Shown: piece by piece, positions 25,701 to 50,170 of the stretch | Position numbering within the stretch: the first letter of the stretch is position 1 | How the letters are laid out: every line of letters begins with the position of its first letter | Origin: Bugulina stolonifera | Lineage: Eukaryota; Bryozoa; Gymnolaemata; Cheilostomatida; Bugulidae | Assembly (NCBI GenBank): GCA_935421135.1 | Contig: OW285197.1 | Coordinates: 11,847,223 to 11,911,222, forward strand | Reading direction: 5' to 3' | DNA: 64,000 nt | The notes under the pieces: model-generated | Told to the model about the DNA's origin: nothing | The model's database searches: none | Seen by the model: only the letters and a program-made list of their open reading frames with translations | Translations under genes and position numbers: made by a program

Positions 25701-28700
25701 TCATTTGGTACCAGTGAGACAAACCTCTCAACTCTTATCACTTCTGGTTGGCACATTTCAGCTAACTCAAGATGCATGGATTGATTGACACGAGATTTCA
25801 TAGTAATAAATGTTGATATAACAACCCAAAATCAAAACAGAGAATAAGCCTGCAAAGTACTGTACTCTGGTAAGTATGTCTGTGTGATTCTCACCTGGAA
25901 CGAGAACTCGTGAGATTATGCCCGGCCACACCATGAGGAACATCGGTAATATCTTCATGTACCCAGTCATGATACTTCCTCCTTTAGCGTGTAACGTGTT
26001 CTTGGCCGACAGAAGTCTCTGAACTAGCACCTGAAACATTTACTTAGCTGAAGACAAAGTTTGTAACAATATCTAGTGTTTCCAACTGTTTGATGGACAT
26101 AGACAAAAATGAAGAACCTTCTAGAAAATCATCAAGTTTTAAGACACAAATGAGGAGATTTAGAGAGGAGTGCAGCTCATATTAATATTGTATTTTTGCG
26201 TTCGGTATTAAATTACATAACAACAATATTACGTTATATTACGTTATATTACGTTATATTACGTCATATTACGTCATATTACGCCACATCACAGAATAAA
26301 CATGTACATGACTGTATAAGCGACTGAGGAAGGAAGTATTTTTCAAAATTAAGAAACAAAATCGATCTCCTCACTCACCTGGTCTGTGCAGAAATACCAG
26401 AAGCTAAGAATGTGTGCACCAATCAGAACTCCTGGCCAGGGATAGTTAGGATCTGAAGCATCTCTAAATATATGATCAAAGTTACTGGGAGCTGCACCAC
26501 ACGTATCATTACTGAGCAATATTTCTGGTGAAGATACTGCAACTAAATATTTCTGCATCATTGCTTCATAACCACCAACTTTTACCAAACCTACAACGAA
26601 AATAAAATGAAATAATGTATAAATTGGTAGTTTTTCTCTTGTTGAGCATATTAACTATGTTTTACAACCAGACTAAAATTGGCAAATTCTGACTCGGGTA
26701 AATATATGTATTGTACATAATTATATGTATAGTACTGGTTATCTGTCCTAGTCTTATACTGTGGGCTTCACTGGTTCAAACTCAGTGCAGTTTAAACCCA
26801 GCTGAATTATGGGATGTCTCAACTTAGTGATCAATGCACATTGATGTCGACTGGCTATACGCCAAATATTAGTGTGAGCTTTTATAACTATCAATATTTT
26901 AAGGGGTGGCAGAGCATCCACTGCTAAATAAAGCGGCTGATATTAGTGTGAGCTGCATACTGCAGTAGTTCAAGCTGAATTCACTTACTCATCACGGACA
27001 GGATGGTCCCGCCTATCAAGATAACAACTGTTTGTAAGGCATCTGTGTAGATGACACTTGCTAGGCCACCAACAACAGTATAGAGTGTTGTAAAGGCCAA
27101 CAGTAGAAGTACCGACAAGTACCTGTTCCATCCCAGGGTGTACTGTATGATTAGTGCTCCTCCGTATATTTCTGTCTACAGTACACAGTATTGTACAGTA
27201 GTAGTAGCAGAATCTATGCTATATCATATGGTACAATGTATGTCGTAGGCACAACTACAATATTGACTTTCGCATGAGAAGATAACTCATCATATAAGTG
27301 TTTTTAGTCATAGTCAATAGTCAAGTTTTGATACATTACACATGTATATATGTATGCTTTTACCAAAGAACAGTATTGTGAATGCTTTTTCTACAATGGT
27401 CTTGTGTTAAACTTTAATGTGTTATCTATATTCTCCAACCCCAAACCTACCCTTACTTCTATGTTTACAATGTCATGCTGAGCAGCAAACATTATATTTG
27501 GAAGTTGTCCTTTCTTAGTGAGGAAAACACAACTCCCAATTGTGAACCATTAGCAAATTACTACGTTTTGCACCACATGCTGTACTTACAGAGAGCTTGG
27601 TGAGGATAAACATGATCAAGTTCTGCACAGCAAGATAGACATTGCACCTTCTCCCTCCAAATCGCTTACGGATATATTCGGGGGTCGTGTACACACCCGA
27701 GGAGATATACACAGGCATGAACACAAACCCCAACAGTTGAATTATAAACAGACCCTAAAATAGAATCAACCCCAGTTAGGACACTAGAGATTTACAACAG
27801 TATGGTTGTTGTGCATTGAAATATCTGACAGGATTTGAGATGCATCCTTTCAAGAGATTGATACATCAATGGGAACAGATCTCACAATAATTAAGTCTAG
27901 TTCCTGGATTTAATCTTCTCTGATTCAAAGCTTAAAACCGGTCTAGCCCTACTATTATGCTGAATTCTCAGAACATGTATATTATTGCTGCACACATCGT
28001 AAAATTATTGCAAACTTAGGGTTTTGCATAGTCTGAAAACGAAATATCTACCTCTTTAGATTGGAAAATACAGAGATATTTTGTGGGAACACCGGCTAAA
28101 CTATGACTGAGATTGAGGGAAAAACATGCTTCACTTGACATAAAGTTAATAATGATGATGTCTACTTGAGACACTGACCGTAAACTCGTAGCAGACGACA
28201 GCAATCCCATTGGCCGCTGCTGCACCTCCTATACCCATGAATGAACTGCTGCCAATGTTACTCACAAACAAAGAGGCACCAACCTGTGTGGAAGTTAAAC
28301 ACTAATAATAATATTGTGCATGTTGTCAATCAAAAAAGCTTTGTCAATAACAGCAGGTACATGTAATTAGAGCCCAAAAGTCCATATAAACAATATACAG
28401 GTCTTTTTGTGTTATACATGTATACTGTCACATCGTTTGCAGAAATTTTATCCGAATTTGAGTTCTAGAGAACTGACTTTAGATCTGAAATGACATGAAC
28501 CAGTGTAACTACATGGCCAGCATAGTCCTGATATACATGTACATGCACATGTATATCATGGTTTACTTACCAAGAACCAACTTATAGTTCACTTACCAAG
28601 TACCAGCTCATGGTTCTACCAGCCAGGAAGTAACCTTCTGATGTGCCACGGGAGCCTCTTCTTGCTGCCTACAACATAGTTCTTAGAAATAACAAACACA

Positions 28701-29191
28701 ATATAAACTGCAACATACAAAATAACAACATAAAATAAAAAAATCTTCCACCGCATCCATAAGCTGCAATGTACAAGTCTTACTCTTGAAGACAGTAGAT
28801 ATGTTATGTAAATCATTGTGTTATTATGCTAATTTTATCAAGAAAATAACATCAGGAGATATCATTGTGGAAAAGTTTTCAAAGTTCAAACTAGAACCTT
28901 TCATCGGGAAAAAGTGGTAAGGACGAATTACAACTAAACCTATGTAACTAATATACAAGAAGTAGCACTGCAATGTTGGGTTGTCATACATGGCCGCCCT
29001 ACAGTTAACACTCGCATGTATAGACTATTTATAAATATTGGGAACAGAGTGAGTAGTTATGTTTGATTAGTAGATTTCCGATGAACGGCATAATACGTAC
29101 TTACCCATAACCCAACAGCAACTGTTATGGCAAAATGAATTCCGATAACTATATAGTCAGGCCACTCTACTTTGGAATGAGAAGTTTCCAT
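22734..29191 (-). CDS. SLC5A: SGLT-like sodium/solute cotransporter (SLC5 family), 651 aa
   Basis: Thirteen minus-strand exons join exactly in frame: 29191-29105, 28668-28597, 28283-28179, 27754-27590, 27175-26989, 26590-26379, 26030-25895, 25271-25164, 24906-24756, 24639-24471, 24199-23984, 23448-23368, 23000-22734. The length equals the SGLT norm. Family signatures are plain: [20 protein letters not shown] then [33 protein letters not shown], a Cys-bearing loop ([14 protein letters not shown]), [38 protein letters not shown] and the C-terminal WFCGL followed by a last hydrophobic helix ending at the stop. It is a plasma-membrane protein with about 14 helices coupling Na+ to uptake of sugar or a related solute. 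The Gln of CTDQ, a sugar contact in human SGLT1, is kept, but the substrate is not proven. It belongs to the SLC5A1/2/4/9/10/11 group; which one cannot be decided. Confidence 0.93.
23018..23076. repeat. 9-bp repeat GCTTTTGTA/G
   Basis: About six head-to-tail variants of GCTTTTGTG/GCTTTTGTA just upstream (in gene sense) of the last SLC5 exon acceptor, extending its pyrimidine/purine-skewed tract. Confidence 0.75.
25453..25620 (+). mobile_element. tRNA-derived SINE
   Basis: A tRNA-like head with A box TGGCCTAGTGG (25463-25473) and B box GGTTCAATTCC (25507-25517) is followed by GTGGTGTTAGGAAGAGCATC, a body resembling a block found in several animal SINEs. It lies in an SLC5 intron. The cloverleaf is not clean enough for a functional tRNA gene. 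Confidence 0.65.
26226..26290. repeat. 10-bp repeat ATTACGTTAT
   Basis: Six to seven units of ATTACGTTAT decaying to ATTACGTCAT and ATTACGCCAC in an SLC5 intron. Confidence 0.85.
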
Positions 29192-30260
29192 CTTGCTTTA
29201 GTGACTTGTGTAGGTGAAAACAACTGAAACGAATATAATAATCATTTTATTACTTAGTAGCTGAATAATGCTGCTATAGATTCATCTGAACAAACAATTG
29301 TGTTCTATCAGACTAGCTGACAACATGAAGCATCTACATGTAGTCATATACAGTTCAAATGTTATTTCAAGATGCCTACTTTACCATGCTAGACTGAGTG
29401 GACGGTACAAGTCAGCTTCTTAAAACTGCCTCAGTCGTAATGTAATAAATCAAGTCTTAGCCAAAAGGATAGCTTGTACTTTCACTCTGAAGCACAACTG
29501 CTGTTGCAGCAACACATTTTTAGCCCACCAGCCCCCAATAGTGTAGCAGAATTTTAAATATAAACAATATTATATACATGTATGTAAAAATGTGTTAGTG
29601 ATATACGTACATGTACTTACTGCAGGAGATGAATGTAGTCTACGTAGCTGCTCTGTTATATATTCTAGTTGCTAACTAAATCTCTGACTGACAGAGCACA
29701 TGTGACTAGTGTCATGTGTGACAGCCAATGTCAAGTGACAAACAGCAATGCTGTATGTAGCATCTACTATTTTATGTTGCATAGTTTTAGTTTATCAACA
29801 GCTAGCACATCCTAGTTGATCTTATCACCCCTGCATATCATACTTGGTTGCTCTTGAAACCAAAGGAATCCTTCAAGTTGCAAACACTCAAAGAGATTTG
29901 ATAGCTTAATTAGCCAGATAGAAGAACCTACTGTTAGCAAACAGAAGCTATAGTCATGTATTATGACACCACGACTGGGAAGTTGTCTTCTCTTGACTGT
30001 TGCCATTATAATATTATTATACATTGTAATTATGCAGTTTCGAATATAGTTCAAAGTTTACATCTATCAGTGCTACTATAACTTGTTTTTGAAGTAATTC
30101 GTACCTTTCTTTGCATGCTGCTGCCGCAATTAAGAAATAGTCAATTGGAATTTTGTAGAACTTCAGTTGAATCTTTTATTAGTTTAAAAATCAAAATTAA
30201 AAAGAAAGTCATTCCCCTCTGCAGAACAAGTATGTAGCGCCTCTTCTAGTGGAAGGACTT
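29192..30260. other. intergenic region between SLC5 and aminotransferase genes
   Basis: Lies 5' of the SLC5 start and 3' of the aminotransferase stop. It must contain the SLC5 promoter and perhaps a non-coding first exon; a spliceable ..gtaagtac site around 29615 is compatible, but I cannot define it. Confidence 0.4.
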
Positions 30261-33200
30261 TTATAACTTCTTGCACCAACTTGCTAAAGCCTGAAAACAA
30301 TCATATTGAACATGATGTAGTAAACTAATCAGTGGTAATTGTCTCCTCATCATTTGTACTTATGATAATTGAGAGGTTTAGCTACAGCAAGAATTTCGAG
30401 AGACAGAGCGTCTGTGACAATGGTTAACTGTGAAACTTAAGGACCAGATTTCAACTATCACAAAGTATTGAGGCAATTCACAAGCCAGTATTTGGCTGCT
30501 AACCAGAGATAGTAAACATAAACATGTGAGTCATCACGGAGCAAATACATACTGGAACATCATTTGCTAATTACCAAATTGCTACACTATCTGTTCGCCC
30601 CGCTATCTGTTCGCCCCGCTATCTGTTCGCCCCGCTATCTGTTCGCCCCGCTATCTGTTCGCCCCGCTATCTGTTCGCCCCGCTATCTGTTCGCCCCGCT
30701 ATCTGTTCGCCCCGCTATCTGTTCGCTCCGTCTGTTGAACAAAGCCCTAGCGTTTCACACTTGCTAGCTTGAAAATGCTTTTGTCTGTTTGCATCCTAAC
30801 TTGTGATATTTTAGAATAATCTCAATAAAGTCAATGTGAATTTAAGGTAGCGGCAGCATGCATGCTTACCTGCATAGCATCGAGGGTTGGTCTACAGTAT
30901 TGCTGTAGAAACTCTACACCGATCTCAGTATTTTTATCCATCTGACAAGCGGCATCCAATGCAGGTGCTCCTTCAAAGTTTACAAATCCCAACCTGACAG
31001 TCAAGGCATTCTCCGGCTGCATGTGTAGAATAGCACCTGCCAATACCTGTAGAAGGTAAGAAAGCGTGGTAGAACACATTGTGAGTTGTCAGTCCGTGCA
31101 TCAATATTATACCCGAGTTAGTGGTCAAAATTTATTTATGTAATCGTCCATATACCATATTACTAGTTGAGTTAGAAAGGGTTGCATCTCTTGCGAGTAG
31201 TTTAATATTCCTACATGATGTAACTTTACCCACAGTACCTTGGCTGACTTAACACTGTAGGAAAATATATTTACCGCTATGTTTGTTTCATCTAGTATGG
31301 CGTCACACAACTGCTTGCCAGTGTGAATACCTCTCGCAGCTAGCTTCGTCCTTAAACTTGCAAAATCTGGATAGATAAAGAATCCAGCTCCAGCGGGATG
31401 ACATTGAATGCCCATATCTGTACACTGACTGAAAATACAAGACAGACACATAGGAATAAAGCTTCACACACGAGAGTAACTCGATTTAAAAGCAAGACTC
31501 GGCAAAACAAGTGATTGATGCGATAGGTTTCCAGAGTTTAAAATCAGTTTAGCACAAAGGTAATACTGTTAGTTCTACATGTAATACCTATCTGCTACCA
31601 TATACATGTACATTAGCTAATAGTTTTAATTTCACAGTATGTAGGTTTTATCTGACCAATTACATGTGTGTGGTTTACCTGCTGCAGTATGTAGAAACAG
31701 CCTGAATTATTCTTCTTGTTTGAAAAATAAATTCCTTACAGGCTTCTGTGTCCGAGATGAACTGAAAGTAGAAAGATAGAACTATCTGTTTTCATGGAGG
31801 CTGCTGAAACGCATCGAACTGCAAATAGTAAGATAATATAATACTTCTGTTGACAATTCACCTTGAGAAATTTATAATATGTACAAGTCATAAGCAAATA
31901 CACATACGATGTATAACGAATTGTTTTACCAAATATGCTAAGTGTCACCTTATTCACAATTCTTTCATACAAGAAAACAATTTATATAATATTATATACA
32001 TGTACATGTACAATTAGGGCAACATAAACAAATTTGATTGTTTGTGTACATGTAAAGCAAAGCCATACCTCTGCGGCAGCACACTGCTGGGGAACAGCAC
32101 ATGTGGTAAAGCTGTTACTAACAGCACATGTAAATGCATACTTGAGAGAGGACAACTCCTGTGGAAACATTGCATAACCAACTCTCCAGCCTCCAGCACT
32201 GGCCCACTTAGATATGCTATTGGTTACAACGGTGCCTTCTGGGTAATACTGAATATAAATAAAAATTATACAACATTTAAAACATTAATTCATATCTACA
32301 AGCCCCAAATATTTCTTGAAACATAATAGTACATTGTATTTTTATTATATATTATGAGCATATAAGTATTTGTGCTATATGTATGTACATCAGACAAAAT
32401 ACAGAATTTACTATAGATCATTTGACCAGGTAATTTGATGTGTCAAAAAGTATTACAAATGCCGAAACACAAAAATGGTGTTGGAATTTGTTAAGAGCAA
32501 ACGCTGGTCGGCCGGCAAGCCGGTCGGTCAGCCGATAGGTCAATGAGTCGGTCAGAACTAGATAGATATCTAACCTTTGATATGGAAACAAACTCATTAC
32601 TATAAGTGAGCTGGGAGTAGACCTCATCACTTATTATGAGGATGTCGTACTCTCTAAACACTGCAGCCAATGCCTTCATTTCCTCCTCACTGTACACAGC
32701 TCCAGCTACAAGTCAATTGGAGTGGTATGCTGACTATGACTATATTGTAAGTTATCTGGAAGAATTATGGAAAACTAATTATTTTTATTAGTGTTCTACA
32801 TACTCAGCGAAAATACCATCAAAACAATGTGTCATGAGTCTGAGATCGTAGCCATGACGATAGTTATTGTGATAAAATTTCGATATGCATTCTTCATAGC
32901 CTCTTTTTAATTCAATTTAACTCAATACAAATTCTATAGGAGTTGTCCGCCCAGAACAGATCAATGTGTCATCTAAAGTAACCATAGCGATACTGGTAGG
33001 GCAAACAGGAAGTCAAACCTTTGTACCCTAGATATCAGGTGAGAGTGCCATTAGTATTGACAGTTAGTTGCACATTGGTTTGTTGTGAGGACAACTCCGC
33101 AAGAAGAGTGATACTGAATTTAGTGGAATGCACCTGTAGCGGTATATCCTTTCTTATATCTTCCTCGCTAGCCCCAGCTCTCCATAGTAGGCAGGACCAT

Positions 33201-35950
33201 AGAGCTGCATAATTACTAGGCAAAGCATAGCGTATGTGGGCAAGAGAAGACAAATCCATAGTAAGCATCTAAATAACATTTATCTACCGGAGGGTAGACA
33301 ACTCCAAATTATATGCTACATATTTATACTAGATTATTGTAGTACACAGTAGTGATGTAGGGTGTTGTACATGAAGGATTTACCCCTGTAACCAGGGTTG
33401 GGAACTTTGATCTGCTTTTGCATTCGGTTTTCAATTTTCGATTATGGTGATTAAACCAAAGAATACAAGCAGTCGATTGTTACTTTACCAAATCAATGAT
33501 TGCACTTCAATCGATTTTACAATTGATGACGATTTTAGAAAATGTACATGTATATGGGTAAAATTTTTGTAAAAATAGAGAATTTTATTGTCTTTACTAA
33601 TTTTGTCTATTACTTTAAAATGTTATAACAAACGTGCCTAATATTACCAGTTTTATTTGCATTTTCTCATAGCTCAGAGTTATCTCCTCTACCTTTAAGT
33701 TTCTTTTCAGCCTCCAAATATTTATATGTACAGCAAATCTTAGCCAGAAATACCAGGCTATTATTTCTTATTTATTGCTAGCCAGTCACATTTCATCCTA
33801 GCTTTATGCAATGGTTTGAATACCAATCAAAACTAAAATTTAAAAGTATGAGTTTATACTTACTGGGGTTACACGGATTCACAAAGAGTAATACCCTCAA
33901 CTCATCTGGTGTATTGCGACTTTCAATGGCCTAGATTATATAAAAATATACAGTATTTAATACAACATTGATTTAATTATAAGACTAAATGTTACACTGC
34001 AAACTGTGTTGTGTAACTAATATACATATAACTATTATAATATAATATATAGAAGATGGCCAAACCCCCTATCATATAACTATATGAGTGAATGCGGCAG
34101 CAGGAAGCCCTATTTTACTCGTATTGTTAACCAGCCTAGTCAGTTGCTAGTTTTGGCTTGGTGCTGTGTTACCTTAAGCACACTTCCTCTAATTTTGACA
34201 GAAAAGCAGTAGAAGCAAGCTTTACTGACATAATTTAAATTTAAAAAATGAGTTTTGTACACAACCAACTACTTGATGAATCCAACATTCCAACTTTGTG
34301 CGGAACTCTTCATTTTCATTGATTTTTCCTTCCTCCAACATGTGCATATAACTCCAACAACTGATCGGGCAACAACATGGTACGTTGTGTCCACATGTAC
34401 ATGAAAAAAAACTTGTGTTTATTGCAAGTACAAACGCCCCTTTATTATGATTTATAGGCCATCCATACAACAATCATGAGCTACTACACATAATAAGAAG
34501 TTGTCCTCACTTCTTCATCAGAACAGTTTACTTCGATTCATTTTACTAACTCCCCTTTCAAGGTTCATTGAAGACCAATGTGGATTAAGTCCTGTTACTA
34601 TCAAATATGGACTGAGTCCAGTTACTATTACATGGTAGATGTACCTGTTTAAGAGATTGAGGGGTGAGTTTCCAGTTATCTTCATATGCTGTCTGGATAT
34701 ACATGTATTTCCTGCCAGCCAGTTCAACCATGTTCTGATACGTAGTCCAGGTTGGTGTTTTAAACAGAATGACTGTAAATTAAACATACATTTTATACAC
34801 TCTGTGGGTATAGCTCACTTTATTGTATTCTAAAGTCTGTACTGTGACAGACTGCTAATACTGCTGATATTCTATTCTATAGCCTGCACTGTGACAAGCT
34901 GCTAATACTGCTATAGTGCTGCTACACCGACACCAATATTCCTAGCCTGAGCAGTTGGGTATTTCAACATAATTTTATCCTTAACTGCCTGCTTCACTAT
35001 AATGCATCTGATTAGATAGTGTTTCATAAAACCACAGGATAAATAGACTGCTTCCTCCTAAGGTTGCTAATAAACTTCTCAATCAATAAATAAAATACAC
35101 TTGCATTGCTTAGTGGACTAGAAGTGATATGTTGGTAGACAGTTAGCACCAAGCAAACCCTCAGGCACAGCTGAAGATACATGTACAATGTAATAGCCAA
35201 GAAAAGTAAATTAACCCGGCCACAGGACCTACAGTGTACACAATACCCTCTGTAGGCAACACAAATGTTAAATATTTACCTGCATCTGTATTCATAAGCT
35301 CAAGAAGTAGGTAGAGAGCCATCTTTGACCCAGTTGTGACCACGACGTTGTCGGGTGAAAGGTGCGACTCAGGAATGCCAACATCCATTGCTTTAAAGAA
35401 AGTACCGACTGCAGTTCTAAGCTCTGGAATTCCTGCATGTGCAAAACGTAAAAAATTAAAAGCCTACTCGATGAAATACCAAAAATTATAACATCATACA
35501 ACATCCACGACTTGTAATAACAGTTATTCACTTCATATGTTCTGACAAATGGACAAAAGATTTACAATATTACAAACATAGGTCAGAAATACTATCTTTG
35601 TTAGACTAATGTCGTGTCAGGTAGGTTAGGGACGTGACTGTGTAGATCTGCGCTGACCCCACTACTCTAATGTCGTGACAAGTAGGTCTATAGTCACTAA
35701 AGCAAGTATATACACATGTACCTGCAGACGGGGCGTACTCATTGCGATATGCATGCTTCTTAAGAGCAGCCAACAGGCTTTCCGGAACAGGAAATGGTGA
35801 CAGGCCGAAACCAAGATGGTGTATCTTCCTTCCTTGCTGCTCCAGCTCTTTAACCTGTAAATTCAATTTGACTGGAGCAGCCATCTTGATGTCGTGTAGA
35901 TCAGTTCGTAAGTGCTTGAAGTCGCTGTGAGATTTCGCATGAGCAGCCAT
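30261..35950 (-). CDS. PLP-dependent class I/II aminotransferase, 443 aa
   Basis: Ten exons join in frame: 35950-35722, 35432-35280, 34772-34645, 33930-33864, 32705-32575, 32248-32069, 31761-31679, 31428-31275, 31046-30870, 30290-30261. The hallmarks of fold-type I aminotransferases are present: GFGLSPFPVP near the N-terminus, NPCNPTGAVYS (cofactor and substrate Asn), IISDEVYSQL (Asp and Tyr contacting PLP), SISKWASAGGWRVGY with the Schiff-base Lys at about residue 250, and VRLGFVNFEG with the carboxylate-binding Arg. The enzyme moves an amino group between an amino acid and a 2-oxo acid. The pattern is of the aspartate/aromatic aminotransferase superfamily; the substrate is not evident. No targeting peptide stands out, so it is probably cytosolic. 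A CATCAAGATGG-type second Met lies 22 codons into the model and could be an alternative start. Confidence 0.88.
30586..30730. repeat. 16-bp minisatellite, about 9 copies
   Basis: Unit GCTATCTGTTCGCCCC repeated almost perfectly; the last copy has one change (CGCTCC). It lies in the last intron of the aminotransferase gene and is far more GC-rich than its surroundings. Confidence 0.96.
33035..33268 (-). other. unexplained open frame in an aminotransferase intron
   Basis: A 77-codon minus-strand frame (MDLSSLAHIRYALPSNYAAL, then LLWRAGASEEDIRKDIPLQV) looks protein-like in composition but resembles no family I know. It is not needed for the aminotransferase frame and lacks clear splice sites. 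It could be a leftover exon, a nested gene or chance. Confidence 0.2.
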
Positions 35951-38900
35951 TTTAGTGATTGGTCTTTCTAATTAGCCGCTTCTTTAAAAGACATAAAAGT
36001 TGTACAAGCGCAAGATATTTCTTCCATATTATTTAGCTGAATATTGGCCATAGTGTTCTTATTTAGAATTTTGAAAATTGTACCCAGGATATTGCGGTAA
36101 ATGAGTCATGAGCCCAGACTGCGACCTTCTTCTTCCAATGATGAACCAACCGTTAACTCTACAGCCAGACTGTTACCTGGCCGTTATCTGGACGAGCTGG
36201 CCATTGAGACTCTTATCCATATAAACATTACATAACCCCTGTAAACACTTACGTGTACCTGTATATTTGCCTGTATTAACTGTGCTTGCCTACCTTTTAT
36301 AGGTTTACTGTAGACCGTTGGGTGACCGTTGCGTAGAAGACTCGTCGTCAGAAGTCCTATCGTGTGACCTCTCTACACCTGTATAAGTAGAGCAAATCTT
36401 TCTTATTGTGAATATTGTAGGATCAGTTTATACAATACAGTTTCCTTGCAGCTACAACTTACTGTAGTGATACTGCTAGGCTAAGGACCTAGGAGATAGC
36501 TACGCACCGGGCACCCCAGTCTAGGGTGGTAACCAGGATAAGTGTGTTCGTACCTTAGCGCTGCCTATTCCTACCAGCTGTGATAGTCGTTACAATTTAA
36601 TTATCTTGTTTCTATAATCAGTGCTTCACTGTCACTTTTCAGAAGGTGGGCGTTGCCTCAGCATTATGATGTAGATTGCTGTGTGTACCTTCAGATTATT
36701 GATTTGACTTCTAAGAGGGTGCCGAAGAGAGCTTAATTGATAAGACTGTTTACTATCTAATAATTCTGTCCAAAACCGTTAACCAGTCAAGACCAGTTTG
36801 GGGCAGTGTATTGTCCACTATTTCTACAGACTGAGAATTAGACTGTTGTTGAGGCAAGTGAGTTGGGTAGCACCCAAAAGTAAAACATATTACAAATTTT
36901 CTTGCTTTAATTACGACAAAGCACAGAGGCTATCTTATTTACTCTTACGTTATAAAACACTGGAGGGAAGCGAAATTAATCTTTTTGAGTCTCTGTTTAT
37001 AAAACTTTCACGGATGGGGAGAATGAAACTAGACTTATCAACTGTCTCTTGGGCTTATCTATCTTTGGTGTCTGGAGATGTATCAAGAAAAAATTTTTAT
37101 TCTCAAAATACGATTTTGAACATTTTCAAATTAAACTATTGTACGCTCCCGATGATACATGTGCTTATAGCGGACAATATTCTGGAACTACAACCATTGT
37201 TTGCTTATAAGCCTATCACTGCTGACAATATACATAAATGTAGTAACAAAACATTCACCGGAATAATTTTGAGCAGTTGAAACCTTACTATCCTTCACAG
37301 CAGAAAATAGAAATATAAAATGACTGAAAAAATAGTTGTTTATGGTAATGAGAAGAAGGGGCATATATGCAAACTTTCTTACTATAATCATGTACTAAAA
37401 TGTTTAGCTTAACTCACCACTCTTCGCTGTTATTGATCCAATATGCTGTGTCAATGAACTGGACTTACAACTTTATGCTGCTTGTGAAAATTCGCTAGGC
37501 AATAAGCTCCTCCTTCCTTCTGTGAGCTGGGTGACAAGCATACTTGCCAAGGAGCGAGAGCAAAACATCTGGACTCATCTGCTCAAAATCCCTGGACAAG
37601 TACCAGAATCTCTGGATGTAGTTTGGGTGAATCTTATTTGAATTAAAATAATCTCTCGAAAGCATCAAATTATTCATTTTAGGGCTGTTCAGTGGTTTTT
37701 AAAGCAATTTCTCTAATGTATGTTTTTAGGTTGTATCTGATGTTTTCTGAGGCTTGGTTATATTTTCACCATAAATAAAGAATCAGGACAGGTAGAAAAT
37801 TTATAGGGACAGACACAAAAACCAAAGAGTGTCCTGAAAAAATCTGGGCACTTGGCAGGTATGGTAATGATGTAAAGCCATTAGTGATGACAACTATCAA
37901 GGGACAGGATCAAGAGTTATTGTTATAGCGCTTGAGTGAAGACTCTTTGTTCAGTTTTTGTACAGAATACTATACATTACTGTTTACACCCTAGTAAACA
38001 AATACGTTATGTTGTGAGTATAATCAGCTAACAAAGGTCGCTGAAACAACTGGATGTATTAAAGAATAAAAATCAATTACTGAGAGTGGAAATCTAAGTA
38101 GTACCAATCAATAGACAATGTCATGTATTTGTAAAATAACTACCTTTAGTAGTCCAACAGTAACTTGGGTCGAGTCTCTTTTCTTTTCCAGCAGTTAGCA
38201 GTTAGTTAGGGAAGTTTGTTTACATTAAAATGTGAATGCTTGCATGCCTGCTGCATCAAATAGCTTGGTTTCCTCAAACATAGTGTTAGCTTCGTCAAAA
38301 TAAGAGTCTATTTTCTAAAATCGACAGACTCAATGCTATTTTACCTATAGTTTTAGCCAATCACAACCTACAGTGAGTCATTTTATATATGTGACCTTAA
38401 CTAAATTGAGGATTGTCTGCACCTTTTTTTCTTTTGTGTTGAGTCATCAAGGAAGATAACCAGCTCAGTGAAAATGCTAATGTTTATTCTTTGATATAGA
38501 AACTGTCCTCAAAAATATTTGGGTGTAAAAATATAAACAAAATAACGGTTAATAGAGATGTCATAATAGTAGAGCATGGGGGTGGGGTGGACAGACTAAC
38601 CACACCAATACAACAAACATCGCCAGAGGAAAAACTATTCTAACTACTATTACATAGTATGACATAGTTAATTATAGTAGGAAATGCAAAGTTCACACAC
38701 AAAAACTACATAATATTCAGCATTTACAATTTTGTAATTATCAAATTTATTTTACAACTATGTGTTCACCAAAATAGCCCAAGAAAAATGTTAACAGTTG
38801 ACAAATGAATTATCTGCAATAAGATGGCCACTACATCGCCACATACAAGGAAAACCTTATACAAGGAACACACATATTCACATATCTAATAAAATATGGG

Positions 38901-39361
38901 CAATCACAAGCTACTGGTAACTATGAAGAATTGTCCTCTCGTAACCGGCTTCAGATTTGAGAGAAGACAACTTCTCACTATGATTGGTAGCAGTTTACAT
39001 AAATAAGATCACAGTTCTGTTATTTTATAAATAAATAATAATGGCAACATACACTGTAATTAAAATAAATAATTTAACTTTATCATTACATATTTTTGTA
39101 TACTGACTAGTCTATAAATATAAAGTATAATTTTATGAAACTCGTTAAATATTTGAACAGCTTGCCTTGGAAAAAATTGAAACATCTTCATCAAGTGTAT
39201 GCTTGGCAATTAGTCTCATCTGTATGACCCTTTGAGGAGGTTATTAACTACTAATGGCTCTTGATGAGCTAGTCCTCTATTTAGATGACCCTTGAGAAGT
39301 TGGCTTGCCATCTGTATGGCCTTTGAGAAGATGACTTTCCATCAATATGGCCTTTGATGGA
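35951..39361. other. intergenic region between aminotransferase and WDR47
   Basis: Contains the aminotransferase promoter side (35951 onward) and the 3' flank of WDR47. Degenerate direct repeats of TATGGCCTTTGA / GAGAAGATGA type occur at 39215-39385. One long open frame at 36798-37280 is listed separately. No family is recognised in the rest. Confidence 0.4.
36798..37280 (+). CDS. hypothetical open frame, 160 codons
   Basis: An uninterrupted frame that starts from GTG-rich context rather than a clear ATG context and encodes a Leu/Ser/Tyr-rich sequence (LLLRYKTLEGSEINLFESLF, YSQNTILNIFKLNYC). I recognise no domain, signal peptide or splice signals. In AT-rich DNA of this size one frame of this length may arise by chance. 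Confidence 0.15.
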   Translation: MGQCIVHYFYRLRIRLLLRQVSWVAPKSKTYYKFSCFNYDKAQRLSYLLLRYKTLEGSEINLFESLFIKLSRMGRMKLDLSTVSWAYLSLVSGDVSRKNFYSQNTILNIFKLNYCTLPMIHVLIADNILELQPLFAYKPITADNIHKCSNKTFTGIILSS

Positions 39362-50170
<10,809 letters not shown>

